Positions 8,821-20,572 of a DNA stretch of 64,000 bases are shown in pieces. The position numbers were made by a program, and so were the translations under genes. The notes under the pieces are model-generated. The model had not been told where the DNA came from. It was given only the letters and a program-made list of their open reading frames with translations, and ran no database searches. Source of the stretch: Amblyomma americanum (Eukaryota; Arthropoda; Arachnida; Ixodida; Ixodidae); the NCBI RefSeq assembly GCF_052857255.1, contig NC_135505.1:26737999-26801998 (forward strand), written 5' to 3'. Position 1 is the stretch's first letter. Each line of letters begins with the position of its first letter.

Positions 8821-10660
8821 CCTCTCTCTATCATTAGAGCACAGCTTCCTACACCAAACAAGTAAGGCTGTTCACAGCTAACACAATGGTTCTAACATGG
8901 TTCTAACACGCTGTAACCTTTTTATCAGATTTCCGCCGATTCGAAAATACTTGATGAGTGAGGTACGTTCGTGTAACATGTAACGACCACTACATCCCTG
9001 CGGCAGCCAGAGGACTTGTTAGTTTCTTAATCTTGAGCTCGCAAGCTAACACCGAGCACTGAAATAATGTAATAAAAGTGTTATTAAGCTGCAGTAACAA
9101 TACATGTCATTTTGTAACTGTTCTGTTGCAAAAATTGTCAAATATATATTTTATAGATAGTAGTAGTAGTAGTAAAGACTTTTATTCGACCATAATTTTA
9201 TAGATAAAACTTGTTTAGGGTGGTGGTGATTCAAAACTTTGTCATAAAGACAAAAAGGGGGAGATGTTAGAAGTCATCTTGAAGTATCTTGCGTGGGCCC
9301 TCATGACGGCGTCAGGTAGCGGAAAGTCCGTGCATTCAAAGTAAATATTCTTGTAATGGTGTATGCTAAATTTTTTTAACAAACTGTGTAAAGTGTTCTA
9401 ACGCAAATGTTGCGGTAACGTTCAAAGTAAACATATGCGTAATATTGTGGTCTAAATTTATAATCTTTAACTCATAATATGCAACCCTGTTACAAATATA
9501 TTGCGAGCATTGTGTGCTAGTACATTTCCAGTTTTCTTGCCGTAAAGATGTCCTTCGGCAAGCAGTGCTTTCCAATAAATTTTTTTGTGCCTGTCTTAGA
9601 TCGCAAGTAGAAATCTATTTGAGTGTGCCTGCCTTATATCATATGCACGGCCTCAATATTTTGTTAGAAATCTTTTTTTTATTATCCATTCACAGCTATC
9701 ACTCTTGGTACACCATTAAATAATTCCTATGTAAGTTTTTTTTCAATGACATTTGTTTGGAAGTTAAGTGATTTACACATATTGATCCTCCCGCGCTCTA
9801 CAAACAATTGTCGCCTTCGTTGTTGGTCCTTCCAAAGCGGTGTTTTCAAGCACAATGAGGACAAATCCTTTTATTTAATTTTTTTACGAAAAACTAATTT
9901 CTACTTTTTGGGTATGTTGACGTTTCTCCGGAAGCGAAAGACTCGTTTATCGACGAAAAAATGAGACTGAAAATTGTTCCCGCCAGCCGAGTCTAACTCT
10001 TGATGTCCTCAGAGAAACGGACACGTTGGCACCGTTTTAAAGAGAATGGCAGTGCAGTATAGTCTCTTCGATCCACGTCATAAGTCGGCGTCAACGCACG
10101 GATTTTGTTTGCGTATTCTGATGTTTATGACGATACCTTTATATCAGTTTTCGTTCTTTCCTAGCGTAAGAACGCTCCGTTTACAAACCAGTACAAAGCG
10201 CTAAATCATCGATACAGGTAAAATGTAATTTGTTGTCATTGTCAGTTGGAGTACAGTGCTTTCACCAAAGGCAAGCCTGCATGCTCTTGCAATTTTACTG
10301 CGCCATTTTTTAAAAAGTTTCATGAAAATGCAAATGGTTAATACAGGTTATGGCTTGTTCATCCCAACTTTTGGTAGGAACGTTTAGGAAGCTTTAAAAA
10401 AAAAATCTTAACAGTACAGGAGGTTTGGCCGAAAAAAAAGTAAGATTTTTGTTGTGTTTCGGCTATTCCTGGCATGCGCTTTGACGAGTTTTTAATCATT
10501 GTCGTTAAATGTCGAGCGCCTACACGCTGCAACATCAGCCCTTCAGTTCAGAGAAGGCTGAAGACACACCAGAAAAAAATCGAAAAATAATAAATGAATC
10601 CTACAAAATATGCAGAGATAAACCGTGTAAATTTAGTCTTGCTTAACTAGTACAGTAATA
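8821..10660. other. No gene recognised
   Basis: AT-rich sequence with many stops in all frames. It holds a short TAG repeat (about 9155-9171) and a small duplication of ATGGTTCTAACA near 8885-8905. I recognise no element or gene. Confidence 0.5.
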
Positions 10661-10885
10661 AGACTTATGAGCGTGAACACGGTACTGCGTGGCAGACAAA
10701 TTTCCTGCAATACACGGCGGACCCTTTTCGCAACCTGGTGGAATGGGTTGTGCTGCCTTGCCTTCTGCCAAAAGGAAGAAACGCAGCTCTGTTTCCGCTT
10801 TGTAGTTGAAAGCAGCCGCCGCATGTCGCCACAAGTGCATTCGAGGCTATCGGGCACGCGTTTCCGTTTTCACGCTCATATGTCT
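10661..10885. mobile_element. Inverted-repeat (MITE-like or foldback) element, 225 bp
   Basis: 22-bp ends at 10661-10682 and 10864-10885 are inverted copies with two mismatches (the core TATGAGCGTGAA is shared). Weaker inverted similarity continues inward, through CTGCAATACACGGCGG and its partner, suggesting a degenerate foldback. No target duplication was resolved and no protein is encoded. Confidence 0.6.
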
Positions 10886-13053
10886 CGTGACTACATTCCG
10901 GAGAAGTGGTTACATCCTACTTTCTTCAGTTGAATGCATTATTGGGCATGTCAGCGTCACTGCTTCAGCGATGCCTACTGGGCCTAATCTGGCGCAGTGC
11001 TTAGGAATGACGAACGCCACCTAACAGAAGGGCGGATGATTCTACAAAGGCAAAGAGAGTTCGCCCCGTGATTTCTGAGCACACTGGTTATCACTTGCGC
11101 AACAAGCCTGCTCTGATGGTGACGATACCGTTTCAGGTCCAGTGCCCTACGAAATCGCGGTTTTTTCTCGCCAGGCCACGTGCCCTATTTTGGTCCGGAG
11201 ACGTGATAACGAGAAGAGTCGCACGGAAGTGAACGTCAGCGACTGCATACCACTTCTAATCTGGGAGCATATAGCTGCCGAGCAAACAAGCCTTTCTGAT
11301 AAAAGCGATATGTGTCGCGCGTGTTGGAGGCAGCAAAAACGCCCCCGTAAAAGTGCTCTCCCGATATCCCTTTAAATGGTTGTGGAAAAGAGAGCCAAAA
11401 ACGAACATGGACCAACTGACGGTGACATAGGTTTAAAAAGCACTGTCGACAGCACAGTGATTGACATCTTCATTGAGAATGTGCTCTTGTAAAATAAAAT
11501 ATTCTTGATTGCACAACTAACACAAGTAAATCATAACAGAGACGTGTCAGTCTATGGCAATACAATTTCTTCATTGAAAACAATGAAAGTTGACTTTTTT
11601 CTTGTGCCATTAATGCTCCAACATGTTTCTAGCGCACTCTGCTAGCTTTCCGCCAATATAAAAAGCCGATCTTCAACGTCTTGAATACTTATTCGCGTGC
11701 CAAAAGACATCTTCGACGGTTCACCATGTCGTCGTCTAGGTTTTTCTTAGCGTCCCCGTACTCTGAGGAATATGTGTGGCACAGATTTTCGCATCGCTTT
11801 CAATTCATATCGGTAAATTTTCTCGTTGACAACTAAAAATTTTTAAAATATCAGATTATCTTCCGGGATGCACACACAATACCACTTTTCAAGCACTCAT
11901 ATACGCTACTGCTTCATTGTCTTGCTTAGCATCCGCTGGAGACGTGGAAAGACAGGCTCACAGCCCATGCGAAAAGGAGTCAAGTAGCAATACGCAGTTT
12001 TAGTTATGGGAACAGTATCGCTTTATCGCCTTTGGTTTCCTTCTCCGCGGTGTCCTTTCTAGCTACGTTAACTAACAAAACAGGACGCCAGCATCGCAGT
12101 GACACGAACGCTACCGATGGCGACATCGCTGCGCGCGCGGGAGAAAGGTCGCTCTCCGACTCGGGAACTTGACGTGCGCTGACTTTCTGGCGCGGCGCTC
12201 CGCTCTCCGCCAAGGAGGCGAGGCATTGTGGGGGAAACATTTCCCGCGAGCTCGTCTCCTCCGGCCTCGTAGTATCTTAACTGGCCTAGCGCGGCCGAAC
12301 GTTCGCTTTCTGGCTCCCCACAACAAGAAAAAACTGAAAACAATTTTATAGCGGCTACATTGATGGCAATCCATCATGCGCACACGAGTAGCGTGCAAGA
12401 AATAGCAGGTCCAGTCATGCTGTCTCTTCCCTGTAGTAGGTTCTGCAGTATATCAAAGAAAAAAAGATTATAGGCGGGCAAGGGAATTTAGGCAGCAGCA
12501 GGTAGAACTCTACTAACGACTCTAGTGGGCCATTTTTCATTAAAATGCACACAAGATTCCTACAAGCGTTCATATTCCTAACCCAAGGCCACCGATATTC
12601 AGCCCATGCTGTTTTGCTGAACTCAAAAAAATTTGCCCCTTTATTGAATTACAGTACGAAGGTGGAATGCATGCACCTGGCATTGTGCATGTCGATAATT
12701 CTGCTGATAATATGTTTAATGCTCTTAGAAAAGCAATTGCTGATCGAGCTGAATGTTGATAAAATGATTTGCAACCACTTCTAATGCATGCTTTGCTGAT
12801 GCTTGAAAATTTTGACACGGCGTTATGTTTTCTTTCGTATATTACTAATTTCCTTTTCAGTCAAGCTGCTGTGTGCAATATTTAGTGTCTGAATGTTAAG
12901 CTCGACCACCTGTCTTCTGCAGAAGCAAATGAACGATGCTGTAATTTCAGGCTCAGGCATATTCTTTCCTTCATATGATTGAAAAGTTTGTTTTGACTCA
13001 TAAGTTTTTTCTTTTTCTCAGAAATTGATTCGAATTTCGTTCAACATTTATAG
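10886..13053. other. No gene recognised
   Basis: No convincing coding sequence. A GC-rich patch at about 12060-12340 opens overlapping ORFs on both strands, but none has recognisable motifs. An earlier patch near 11120-11380 is similar. Confidence 0.5.
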
Positions 13054-14062
13054 GTGTTCCGAGGCCTGGATTGGGAACAGTTGGGGATAAGAGTTATTGG
13101 AGAATACCTAAGCAATATGCGATTCGCTGATGATATTCCCTCGTTAAGACACTCAGGAGATGAGCTGCGAAGCATAATCAATCAGTTACACACGCACAGC
13201 ACAACGATAGTTCTTAAAATTAACGTGCAGAAAACCAAAGTAATGGTAAATGTTAAAAACTATCAAAGGAACATCAGTTCACAATTGGTAGCGAGAGGCT
13301 GGAAGTGGTATAGGGCAGATAGTGACAGCTGATCCGTATCATGAGAGGGAAATAACTAGAAGGATGAGAATGGTGTCGAGCGCATATGGCAGGTTCTCTC
13401 AGATCATTAATGGCAGTTTACCAATTTCTCTCAAGAGAAAATTGTGCAACAGCTGTATCTTACTGGCACTCTCATACGGGGCAGAACCTAGGAGGCTAAC
13501 GAAAAGGGCCCAGCTTAAATTAAGGACAATGCACCTAGCTATGTGAAGAAAAATGGTAGATGTAACGTTAAGAGACCAGAAGCGGGCAGATTGGGCGAGA
13601 GAACAAACGCGTGGTAATGGAATCTTAGTCGAAATCAAGAGGAAGAAATGGGCTTGGGCAAGGCATGTGATGCGAAGGCAAGATCACCGCTGGTCCGTTA
13701 GGGTAACGGAGTGGATTCCAAGAGAAGGCAAGCGTAGCAGAGGGAGGTAAAAGGTTTGGTGAACGCATGAGATTAAGAAGTTTGCGAGCATAGGTTGGGT
13801 GCAGCTGGCAAAGGACAGGATCCAGAAAGGAAAACAGTAGCGCCGAAAAACACACAGACACCGTAGAAGAACGACGTAGGTCCTACGTCTTCTACTGTGG
13901 CTGTGTGTTTTTCGGCGCTACTGTTTTCCTTTCTGGATCGAAATGAACCATCTAGCCCAAATAGAAGTTCTTTTAAAGGACATGATTACTTGTAGAGAGA
14001 TGGGAGAAGCCTTTGCCCTGCAGTGGACGTGGTCTCGCTGGTTATGATGATGATGAATAAAT
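13054..14062 (+). pseudogene. RTE-like LINE, 3' part of reverse transcriptase
   Basis: 5'-truncated, frameshifted end of a non-LTR retrotransposon. It shows NMRFADDI (catalytic FADD at about 13120), KTKVMVN, a frame change near 13320, RRMRMVSSAYGRFSQIINGS, LALSYGAEP, then WAWARHVMRRQDHRWSVRV. After the hairpin insertion it ends with EAFALQWTWSRW at about 14008-14045 and an ATGATGATGATGA tail. This ending, H-V-M-R-R-x-D-x-R-W and a GATGAT tail, is typical of RTE-clade LINEs. Homology across the hairpin insertion supports one original element. Confidence 0.75.
13822..13974 (+). mobile_element. Hairpin retroposon copy A
   Basis: Near-perfect palindrome (arms 13819-13879 and 13880-13939, centre ACGTAGGTCCTACG) followed by a one-sided tail containing ATGAACCATCTAGCCCAAAT and ending GTTCTTTT. 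It is flanked by a 12-bp duplication with one mismatch (AAAGGACAGGAT at 13810, AAAGGACATGAT at 13975) and sits inside the RTE coding sequence. Two related copies lie at 43330-43522 and 50296-50492. It encodes no protein. Confidence 0.75.
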
Positions 14063-16060
14063 TAACCTCTTTTCAGATAGAGAAATGAGTCGTTTTTTAA
14101 CAGCTCTGTTCTGTATACAACTGCAGAAAAGCCACTTAGCTTTTCCATGAGGTGAATTTTAGTAAACTGCGAAGAAAAAATGTCTGTCTTTACGGAATAT
14201 GCATGTAACCGCAAGTGTAAAAAAAACTGGCTGCAGAATTAGAATCTCCTATGACTTTAATGCATTACTAATATGATTGCAGAGAGCGCTGTGTTCGAAT
14301 CGGACAAGCTTAACTGAATATTCCGGGGTTAGGAAACTTTTAGAAACCAACTTACATGGGTTAGCTTGGAGCATCAAGGCCCTTTTCTGCTAGCATCCGC
14401 TCAAGGTAAAATACCCCAGACTCTGTCAAAGTGCAGGGAGAATTTTTAAATACTAGCAGAAAAAAAATTATTATTACAGTGCATACGACAGAGGTAGTGC
14501 TGTCATGGTTATACATCTGCAGAGTAAAATCATTTACTTCTGTCTGCCTTCTTTAACTCTTGCTGCACAATTAGCAGCTGCCTTGACTACCTGTTCAGTG
14601 AACTGCCGCCTATAAATTACATTTCTGTTTGTGATCAAGCACTTAAGCAAATGACTCAAGAACTGATCTGGAATGCAATTAGGACAGTATAATTCTGGGA
14701 CTGCTCATAAAACATTAAAACATATAATGCATGTAGATGTGGTAAGGTAAAATGAGAGCAGTCAGGTGCTGAAACTGAACCGTTATCCGAAACACCGTTC
14801 TCAGGCAGTGAATAACAGCAAGAATATGACAGGACTGACGCCTGCATTTTGCACGGCACATTTAACAAATAAAATGATGACGTACAAATAAGGCTCAACA
14901 TAGCCCCCTCCATTTAAATAATGTCTCTAAGTAACAAGAAAGTACACTTCCAGAGAGCCAACTTGACGTAAAAGAAATTACCAGCTGTTGCCACGCATCG
15001 TCTTTTTTTTTTCATGAAAGACAGCATCTAAGCGCTTACGCAACTGTGCCTTCCTCAATTTTGCATTCTTGAGGAAAAGCGAATTTCAATGACCAACTTT
15101 GCTATGTCCGGTGAGTTATACCGGATGTTTTATCTAAGATGGCGTGGAACCTTTTAGAAGTAGACTTTTTTAGTTAGAAGATCATTTTTTCTGCACAGCG
15201 TTGACAGCGCTGCAGCGCAACGGAATACAGCTAAGACGTGCTGACCAGTATGTTTGTTAACTAATACTGAGTAGTTAACGCTTTATCATTACTGTTAGTC
15301 TCCTCATTGGTTTACCGACATTTTGCCCACGGTATGCAATATATGCGTCTGTTTTCAGAATTTTCAAAACGTAGTTACTCTCGGCGTAGGGGCCCGAAAA
15401 ATTTTGGCTATTACGACGAGTTACGTACACTGGACGGGTTGCTTTGCCTGCAAGCTTCTTGAAAGCGCATGCATTTTGGCGAGATGTTGCCAAAATTAGT
15501 GGGGCCACAGCACCGAGGGTAAAACGTTTTCGAGATTCCAAAAACTGATACGGTTATTACTTACGGTGGGCTACACGTATGTCAATAAATTAAATAACTA
15601 ACAGTAGTAATTAAAAGTCTACTACTTAGTGTTAGTTAACCAGAATACTAATCGGCACGCCTTAACTGTATTGTAATGTTCTACAGAGCTGACAGTGCTA
15701 CATCAAAAAAGCACTCTTTTAATTCAAAATGCCTATTTTTTAAAAATTGCAGATCATGTTAGGTGGAACATTCGGCTCATTACTCTGCTTGAACAAACAG
15801 GCATTGTGTTGCATGTAGTCACGTGCATCACGGCTTGAAATGATTGTTGCAGTATGGTGTCAAACGCTGCTTGCTGAAGAAATAACCGATTCGCTCTATG
15901 TAAAAACACATTTCGACAGCACAGGAATTCTGAATTATGGCCGCCGTTCAATTCTCCAAAATGCGAATGTGTTATACTGCAGACCGATATCTGACAGTGC
16001 CATTTTTTATTGCGCAAATGTGACCGTCGGCATAACTGCCTTAGATGTGCATCTGTAGCC
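14063..16060. other. No gene recognised
   Basis: AT-rich sequence with no motif-bearing ORF and no recognised repeat. Confidence 0.5.
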
Positions 16061-16701
16061 CGCCATCGGATATATATGCGAACATGGCCCGGTGTTCGTG
16101 CCGGTGTGTGCAGACTCCTGCGTGTGGTGTTTGCCTAGGGCGGCAATCCAGTCATCCGAAGCATCCCCGAACTTCGGGTAGCTTGCGCGCTAACCGAAGT
16201 CCGGCGCAAGTCGTCAAGAAAATCATTGGGCACGGCAGCACTACCAGGATGCGGAGCAATAACCCGTTCCTCTATATTTTGCAGATCGTCTTCGGTGCAC
16301 TGCTTCCAGTCAGCACCCCCAACCACGAAGGAACCGTGAAGATTATAGCACATAGAAGGGTCAGGGTTCGGGCTAGTGGGTAATCAGCATGAGGATTCTT
16401 GTGTTGTGTCCTGTGTATTCTGTGCGCTATGAATCCTCATGCTGATTATAGCACAGTCAGCCGGAACCACCAGCTTCCCCGTGCGCAATCTGCCATCGCT
16501 GACCGCACATGATTACCCGTTCCAGTGGCCAACAGCTACAAGTGTGTTCATCGGAGCACATGACCTGCTGGAAGCGCCACCAAACTGGCATATATATACG
16601 CGCTACGAAGAATCTGCTAGTATTGGGCACGGCAGCGCTACCAGGATGCGGAGCAATAACCCGTTCCTCTATATTGTGTAGGTGAGAAAACTATCTGGTA
16701 A
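16061..16701 (+). promoter_or_regulatory. LINE-B 5' region with duplicated block and hairpin
   Basis: A roughly 60-bp block (ATTGGGCACGGCAGC ... CCGTTCCTCTATATT) occurs at 16225-16286 and again at 16622-16681, a spacing of 397 bp. The second copy ends about 20 bp before the ORF1 ATG. Between them an 18-bp perfect inverted repeat (16381-16398 and 16431-16448) can form a hairpin with a 32-base loop. TATATATA stretches occur near 16066 and 16592. I read this as the LINE 5' UTR/promoter; the left limit is uncertain. Confidence 0.6.
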
Positions 16702-17991
16702 ATGTGTCTGCTCAAGTGGTGCCGTGAGCAGTTGTCTTGTATCGCTGTGGTATTGCGCAAGTTGTTGCTCCTAGGTGGAGATATTGAAACTAATCCAGGC
16801 CCGGATCTAACCCAAATTGCCAAACAACTGAAAGATATCGCTAGTGACATAAAAGACATAAAGGCAGTACGCCTTGTTGATATAGACAAGAAGCTTGATG
16901 CCCTATCACAGCTTGAAAAGAAACTGGCCACCTGCCAAAACGAAATTTCACGCATGGATCGCGTAATTGAAACAATGGAAAAGAAAATAGATGAGCTTGA
17001 AAATCGAGGCAGAAGGTGCAACTTAATTATATACGGACTGCCGGAGGAGGAAGAAGAAACTAATGAAAGTCTTGAACAAAGAGTGAAAAAATTTGTAGTA
17101 CAAGATACCCCCGAAATAGAAGCGGTCGCCATTGAGCGATTTCACAGGCTAGGTAGACCGGAAAAAAACAAGACTAGGCCAGCAATTATGAAGTTGCTAG
17201 ATTCGAGACAAAAAAGGCTAATACTGAAAAACGGATTCGAACTAAAAGACACAATATACGCTATCGGTGAAGATTTTCCTGCCAGAGTTCGAGATGTTAG
17301 AAAGAAACTGTGGGCGAGCGCCAAACAAGAACGAGAAAGTAAGGAAAAGGTTGCGCTGTCCTTTGTCAAACTGATCATACGTAAGCGCGTTTATTTTTGG
17401 GACGAAGAAAAAAATAGCAGAGTTCCTATGCTCAAAAAAGGACACAGAATTCAGCCCTCGAGTGACTCGTCAGAAAACTCAGTTAAAGAACTGTACATCA
17501 TAAATGTAAATGCAAGAAGCATAGTGAACAAAACGCCGTCACTTGAAAGTCTCTTACTTTGTCATGAACCAGACGTAATTGGAATCACCGAAACATGGCT
17601 TTCACCTGAAATTTCAAGTCACGAAATCGCTCCATCAAACTACTCCGTCATCAGAAAAGACCGTGGTTCACGAGGAGGGGGCGTGGCAATACTGATTAGG
17701 AGGCAGCTACCTTTTGTTATTCTCCCTGAAGTTCCCTGCGCAGAAGCTGTTTTCTGCAAGATTATTTGTAAAGGTGCAGACATAATTACCGGCAGCATTT
17801 ATAGAAGTCCTTCTACCGGACATGAAGCCATAACTGCAATTCAGGAATTCCTTCAGTACCATTCCCGAAATTCACGAATTATTATCATGGGTGACAATTA
17901 TTATCAGTGGACAACAATGCAATATACATCAACAGCTTCAGAGGCCCTCATCGATTTAATGTTCAATTTTAATCTTCATCAAATTGTTTGA
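16702..17991 (+). CDS. LINE-B ORF1 fused to the endonuclease of ORF2
   Basis: A 429-codon frame from ATG 16702. Order: a hydrophobic N-terminus, a 2A-type motif (residues 27-34), a coiled coil at about 35-105, and an L1-type RNA-binding domain at about 108-245 (CNLIIYGLP, TRPAIMKLL). The same frame runs straight into an AP endonuclease (IINVNARSIVNK, GITETWLS, DRGSRGGGVAIL, YRSPST). LINE-A has a single stop codon at the equivalent point. The endonuclease is damaged near GDNYYQW, where a GDFN motif is expected, and the frame ends at a TGA at 17989 after LHQIV. The next codons continue the endonuclease in the same frame. Confidence 0.82.
   Translation: MCLLKWCREQLSCIAVVLRKLLLLGGDIETNPGPDLTQIAKQLKDIASDIKDIKAVRLVDIDKKLDALSQLEKKLATCQNEISRMDRVIETMEKKIDELENRGRRCNLIIYGLPEEEEETNESLEQRVKKFVVQDTPEIEAVAIERFHRLGRPEKNKTRPAIMKLLDSRQKRLILKNGFELKDTIYAIGEDFPARVRDVRKKLWASAKQERESKEKVALSFVKLIIRKRVYFWDEEKNSRVPMLKKGHRIQPSSDSSENSVKELYIINVNARSIVNKTPSLESLLLCHEPDVIGITETWLSPEISSHEIAPSNYSVIRKDRGSRGGGVAILIRRQLPFVILPEVPCAEAVFCKIICKGADIITGSIYRSPSTGHEAITAIQEFLQYHSRNSRIIIMGDNYYQWTTMQYTSTASEALIDLMFNFNLHQIV
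16780..16803 (+). other. 2A-type ribosome-skipping motif in LINE-B
   Basis: Codons read D-I-E-T-N-P-G-P, preceded by LLLLGG. This is an exact match to the 2A consensus D-V/I-E-X-N-P-G-P, at the same place relative to ORF1 as in LINE-A. Both motifs are preceded by a leucine-rich stretch. Confidence 0.8.
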
Positions 17992-20095
17992 ACATCCACA
18001 CGTACACAAGGAACAACTGGTAATATCCTAGATTTAATACTAATCAGTGATCACTTTCCTGAAACACTTGCTCAGGTTGACGTCATAGAAGGCATCTCGG
18101 ACCACAGTGTACCTACCTGCCGATTACCATTACAGAGCAGTATAATATATCAGAAAAGCATGCACATCGTAACTAATTTTGCTAAAGCAGACGACACTAG
18201 TATTGTAACACACCTAGCGCACGAATTCCAATCATATTTCGACACTGCTTCGCGTGAGACCACTGAAGTGAACACCTTGTGGGAGCAGTTTAGAAATACG
18301 GTAACCTACTGTGTAGGTGCATTCGTTCCGCGAAAAATAAAACGGCCTAAGAAAAACAACCCGTGGATTACAAGGGACGTCATTCATGCACAAATGCAAG
18401 TCAAGCGGCTCCGTATATCAATTAAACAAAAGGGGCAAAATGCTACCAAATCATTGAAACTAACCAGTGCAGTCGCAAAGCTAAAAGAAGTTTCAAAGCA
18501 TGCAAAGGAACAGTACTTTAACGAACCTTCCCTACACTTCTTAAGAATAATCCTCATAGATTCTGGAAATATTTTCTCAAAGATAAAACAGCCACATCCA
18601 ACCTGTCCATGAAGAAAAAACAAACGAAAGTTAACATGCACAACGATTTCTTTAAATCTGTTTTTACAAAAGATGACGGCATTCTCCCTAACAGTTCCTG
18701 CACATCTACGCCAGGTATTGGTCCTGTCCACATATCAGATGAAGGTGTTCTTAACTTGCTGCTAAACCTTGGCCTAAAGAAAGCAAGTGGTCCAGACGAC
18801 ATCCTAAATCAGTTCCTTAAATGATATGCAGAATGGTGCAGTAAATATCTCAGTATCATTTTTCGCAAGTCTTTATCAACTTCGAAGCTACCCGACGATT
18901 GGAAAAAAGCAAAGGTTCTACCCATTCATAAATCCGGAGATACAAACTCACCCTCTAACTATCGACCCATTTCCTTCACCAGTACGTCGTGCAAAATCAT
19001 GGAGAACATTATAGCAAAACACTTAAAGCACTTTCTGGAGACGGAAAACCTATTGTCACCTCATCAACATGGCTTTCGTCTTGGCTTATCAAATGTCACC
19101 CAACTAACAGAGGTTGTGCATGACCTAGCCCTTAGTATTGACGACTGCAGTCAAACAGATATAATACTCCTAGACTTCTCTAAAGCATTTGGCAATATAA
19201 GCCACAACAAACTAATAACAAAACTACGCATCATAATTAGAGATGGCCAAGTGTTACACTGGATCACAGATTTTTTGACGAACCGCTCACAATTTGTAAC
19301 TTTCGAACAAGTTCAATCAAGACCAGTTCCCGTTACATCAGGAGTCCCGCAGGGATCTGTCCTAGGACCAGTGTTGTTCTTAGTTTTCATCAGCGATATT
19401 GCTAACAATATTCAGTGTAACATAAAACTTTTCGCCGATGATTTCATTCTGTACAAGACGATAAAAAATCCTGAAGACCACTTTACGCTATGCAGCTCTC
19501 TTAACACAATTCTTGAATGGCGTAAAATTTGGCGGATGACATTAAACAATAAAAATCCGTTTGCACTACAGTCACCAGGAAAAAACAGCCATATAACTAT
19601 GCCTACAGTATCAAGGAATCAACGCTTTCAAGGGTTTCTGAACATAAATACCTAGGGTTAACTTTAACTTCTGACCTAAGATGGGACGCACATATAGCCA
19701 ATGTTACCTCTGCTGCCTTGCGAAAGCTGTTCTTTCTTAGAAGATGCCTTCGTCTGGCCCCTCAGAACACCAAACTGTTTGCCTACACTACCCTCGTAAG
19801 GCCAATTTTAATACGCAAGCACTGTTTGGTTCCCACAATCAATCACTAACATCACTCGGCTTGACAAGGTGCAACGAAAATCTGTAAGGTGCATTCATAA
19901 CAAATACAAACCCTCTGACTCACCTACCGATCTTGCCGCATCATCTGGCCTTCCATCACTATCATCTGGGGCAAAAGAATCCCGCCTGAAGTTTTTGTAT
20001 CAATTACTACACAACAACTACAGTATAGATGTGTTTAAATACGCATGCTTCTCACAGTCACGACAATCCCAAATTAAAAAAAACATATAAACATA
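17992..20095 (+). pseudogene. LINE-B ORF2, broken reverse transcriptase
   Basis: Continuation of the CR1-like protein with several lesions. In order: the endonuclease end (NILDLILIS, GISDHSVPT); 18160-18612, the linker with FVPRKIKRPKKNNPWIT; a frameshift near 18600; RT start KKASGPDDI; a stop at 18822; SNYRPISFTST in another frame; then 18999-19655 with HQHGFRLGLSN, LLDFSKAFGNISH, SGVPQGSVLGP and LFADDFILY (catalytic FADD kept). A further frame change near 19640 leads to YLGLTLTSDLRWD. The sequence ends in an A-rich stretch at about 20075-20105, before a normal CR1 3' end, and abuts the gypsy relic. Not functional. Confidence 0.8.
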
Positions 20096-20109
20096 TAAAC
20101 AAATAAATA

Positions 20110-20505
20110 AACATGCGCACACGCTAACTGAATACTCATGCCGAACGAAGGCCGAGTGAGGAGAAATATTCAACATTACGCAGTCGATACAAGGTGTCAT
20201 CGAGTACGTGGAAGTGGGTATCCGTCGCGTTTCGTGACTCGATTTAACTTGCGATAATCGAAGCAGAATCTTAAAGTATTGTCTTTTTTCTTTCACCACT
20301 ACCACAGGCGAAGCCCAGGCCGGGGCTGGCGGATGGTTCGACTACGTCGTCGGTAAGCATTTCTTGTATTTGGCTCCGTATAGCCTCTAATTTCATCGGC
20401 GACACTCGGTATGGGTGCTGGGATATCAGGATAATCTCGTAGCCGACGGAAATGAGGTGTCTGGCTACTAGTGTGCGCCTTACCTTTCAGGACATGGCAA
20501 AGCAA
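20110..20505 (-). pseudogene. Gypsy element B, reverse transcriptase fragment
   Basis: Minus-strand frames give the start of a Ty3/gypsy RT: YRVSPMKLEAIRSQIQEML, then [18 protein letters not shown] (in a shifted frame), TKRDGYPLP and YFSSLGLRS near 20130. The last should read SSLDLRSGYWQ in active elements, so the motif-A Asp appears to be lost here. The rest of pol is missing; LINE-B sequence lies beyond. The usual gypsy order (protease, then RT) holds. Confidence 0.72.
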
Positions 20506-20572
20506 CCTGCAAAATCTTTAAGGAGCTCCAACAGGCGCCGCCTCTGACCCGCCTACAAGCCGGGTTTGATGT

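Noticed and set aside
12004..12398. Overlapping ORFs in the GC-rich patch near 12.2 kb
   Set aside because: Open on both strands without motifs; best explained by high GC.
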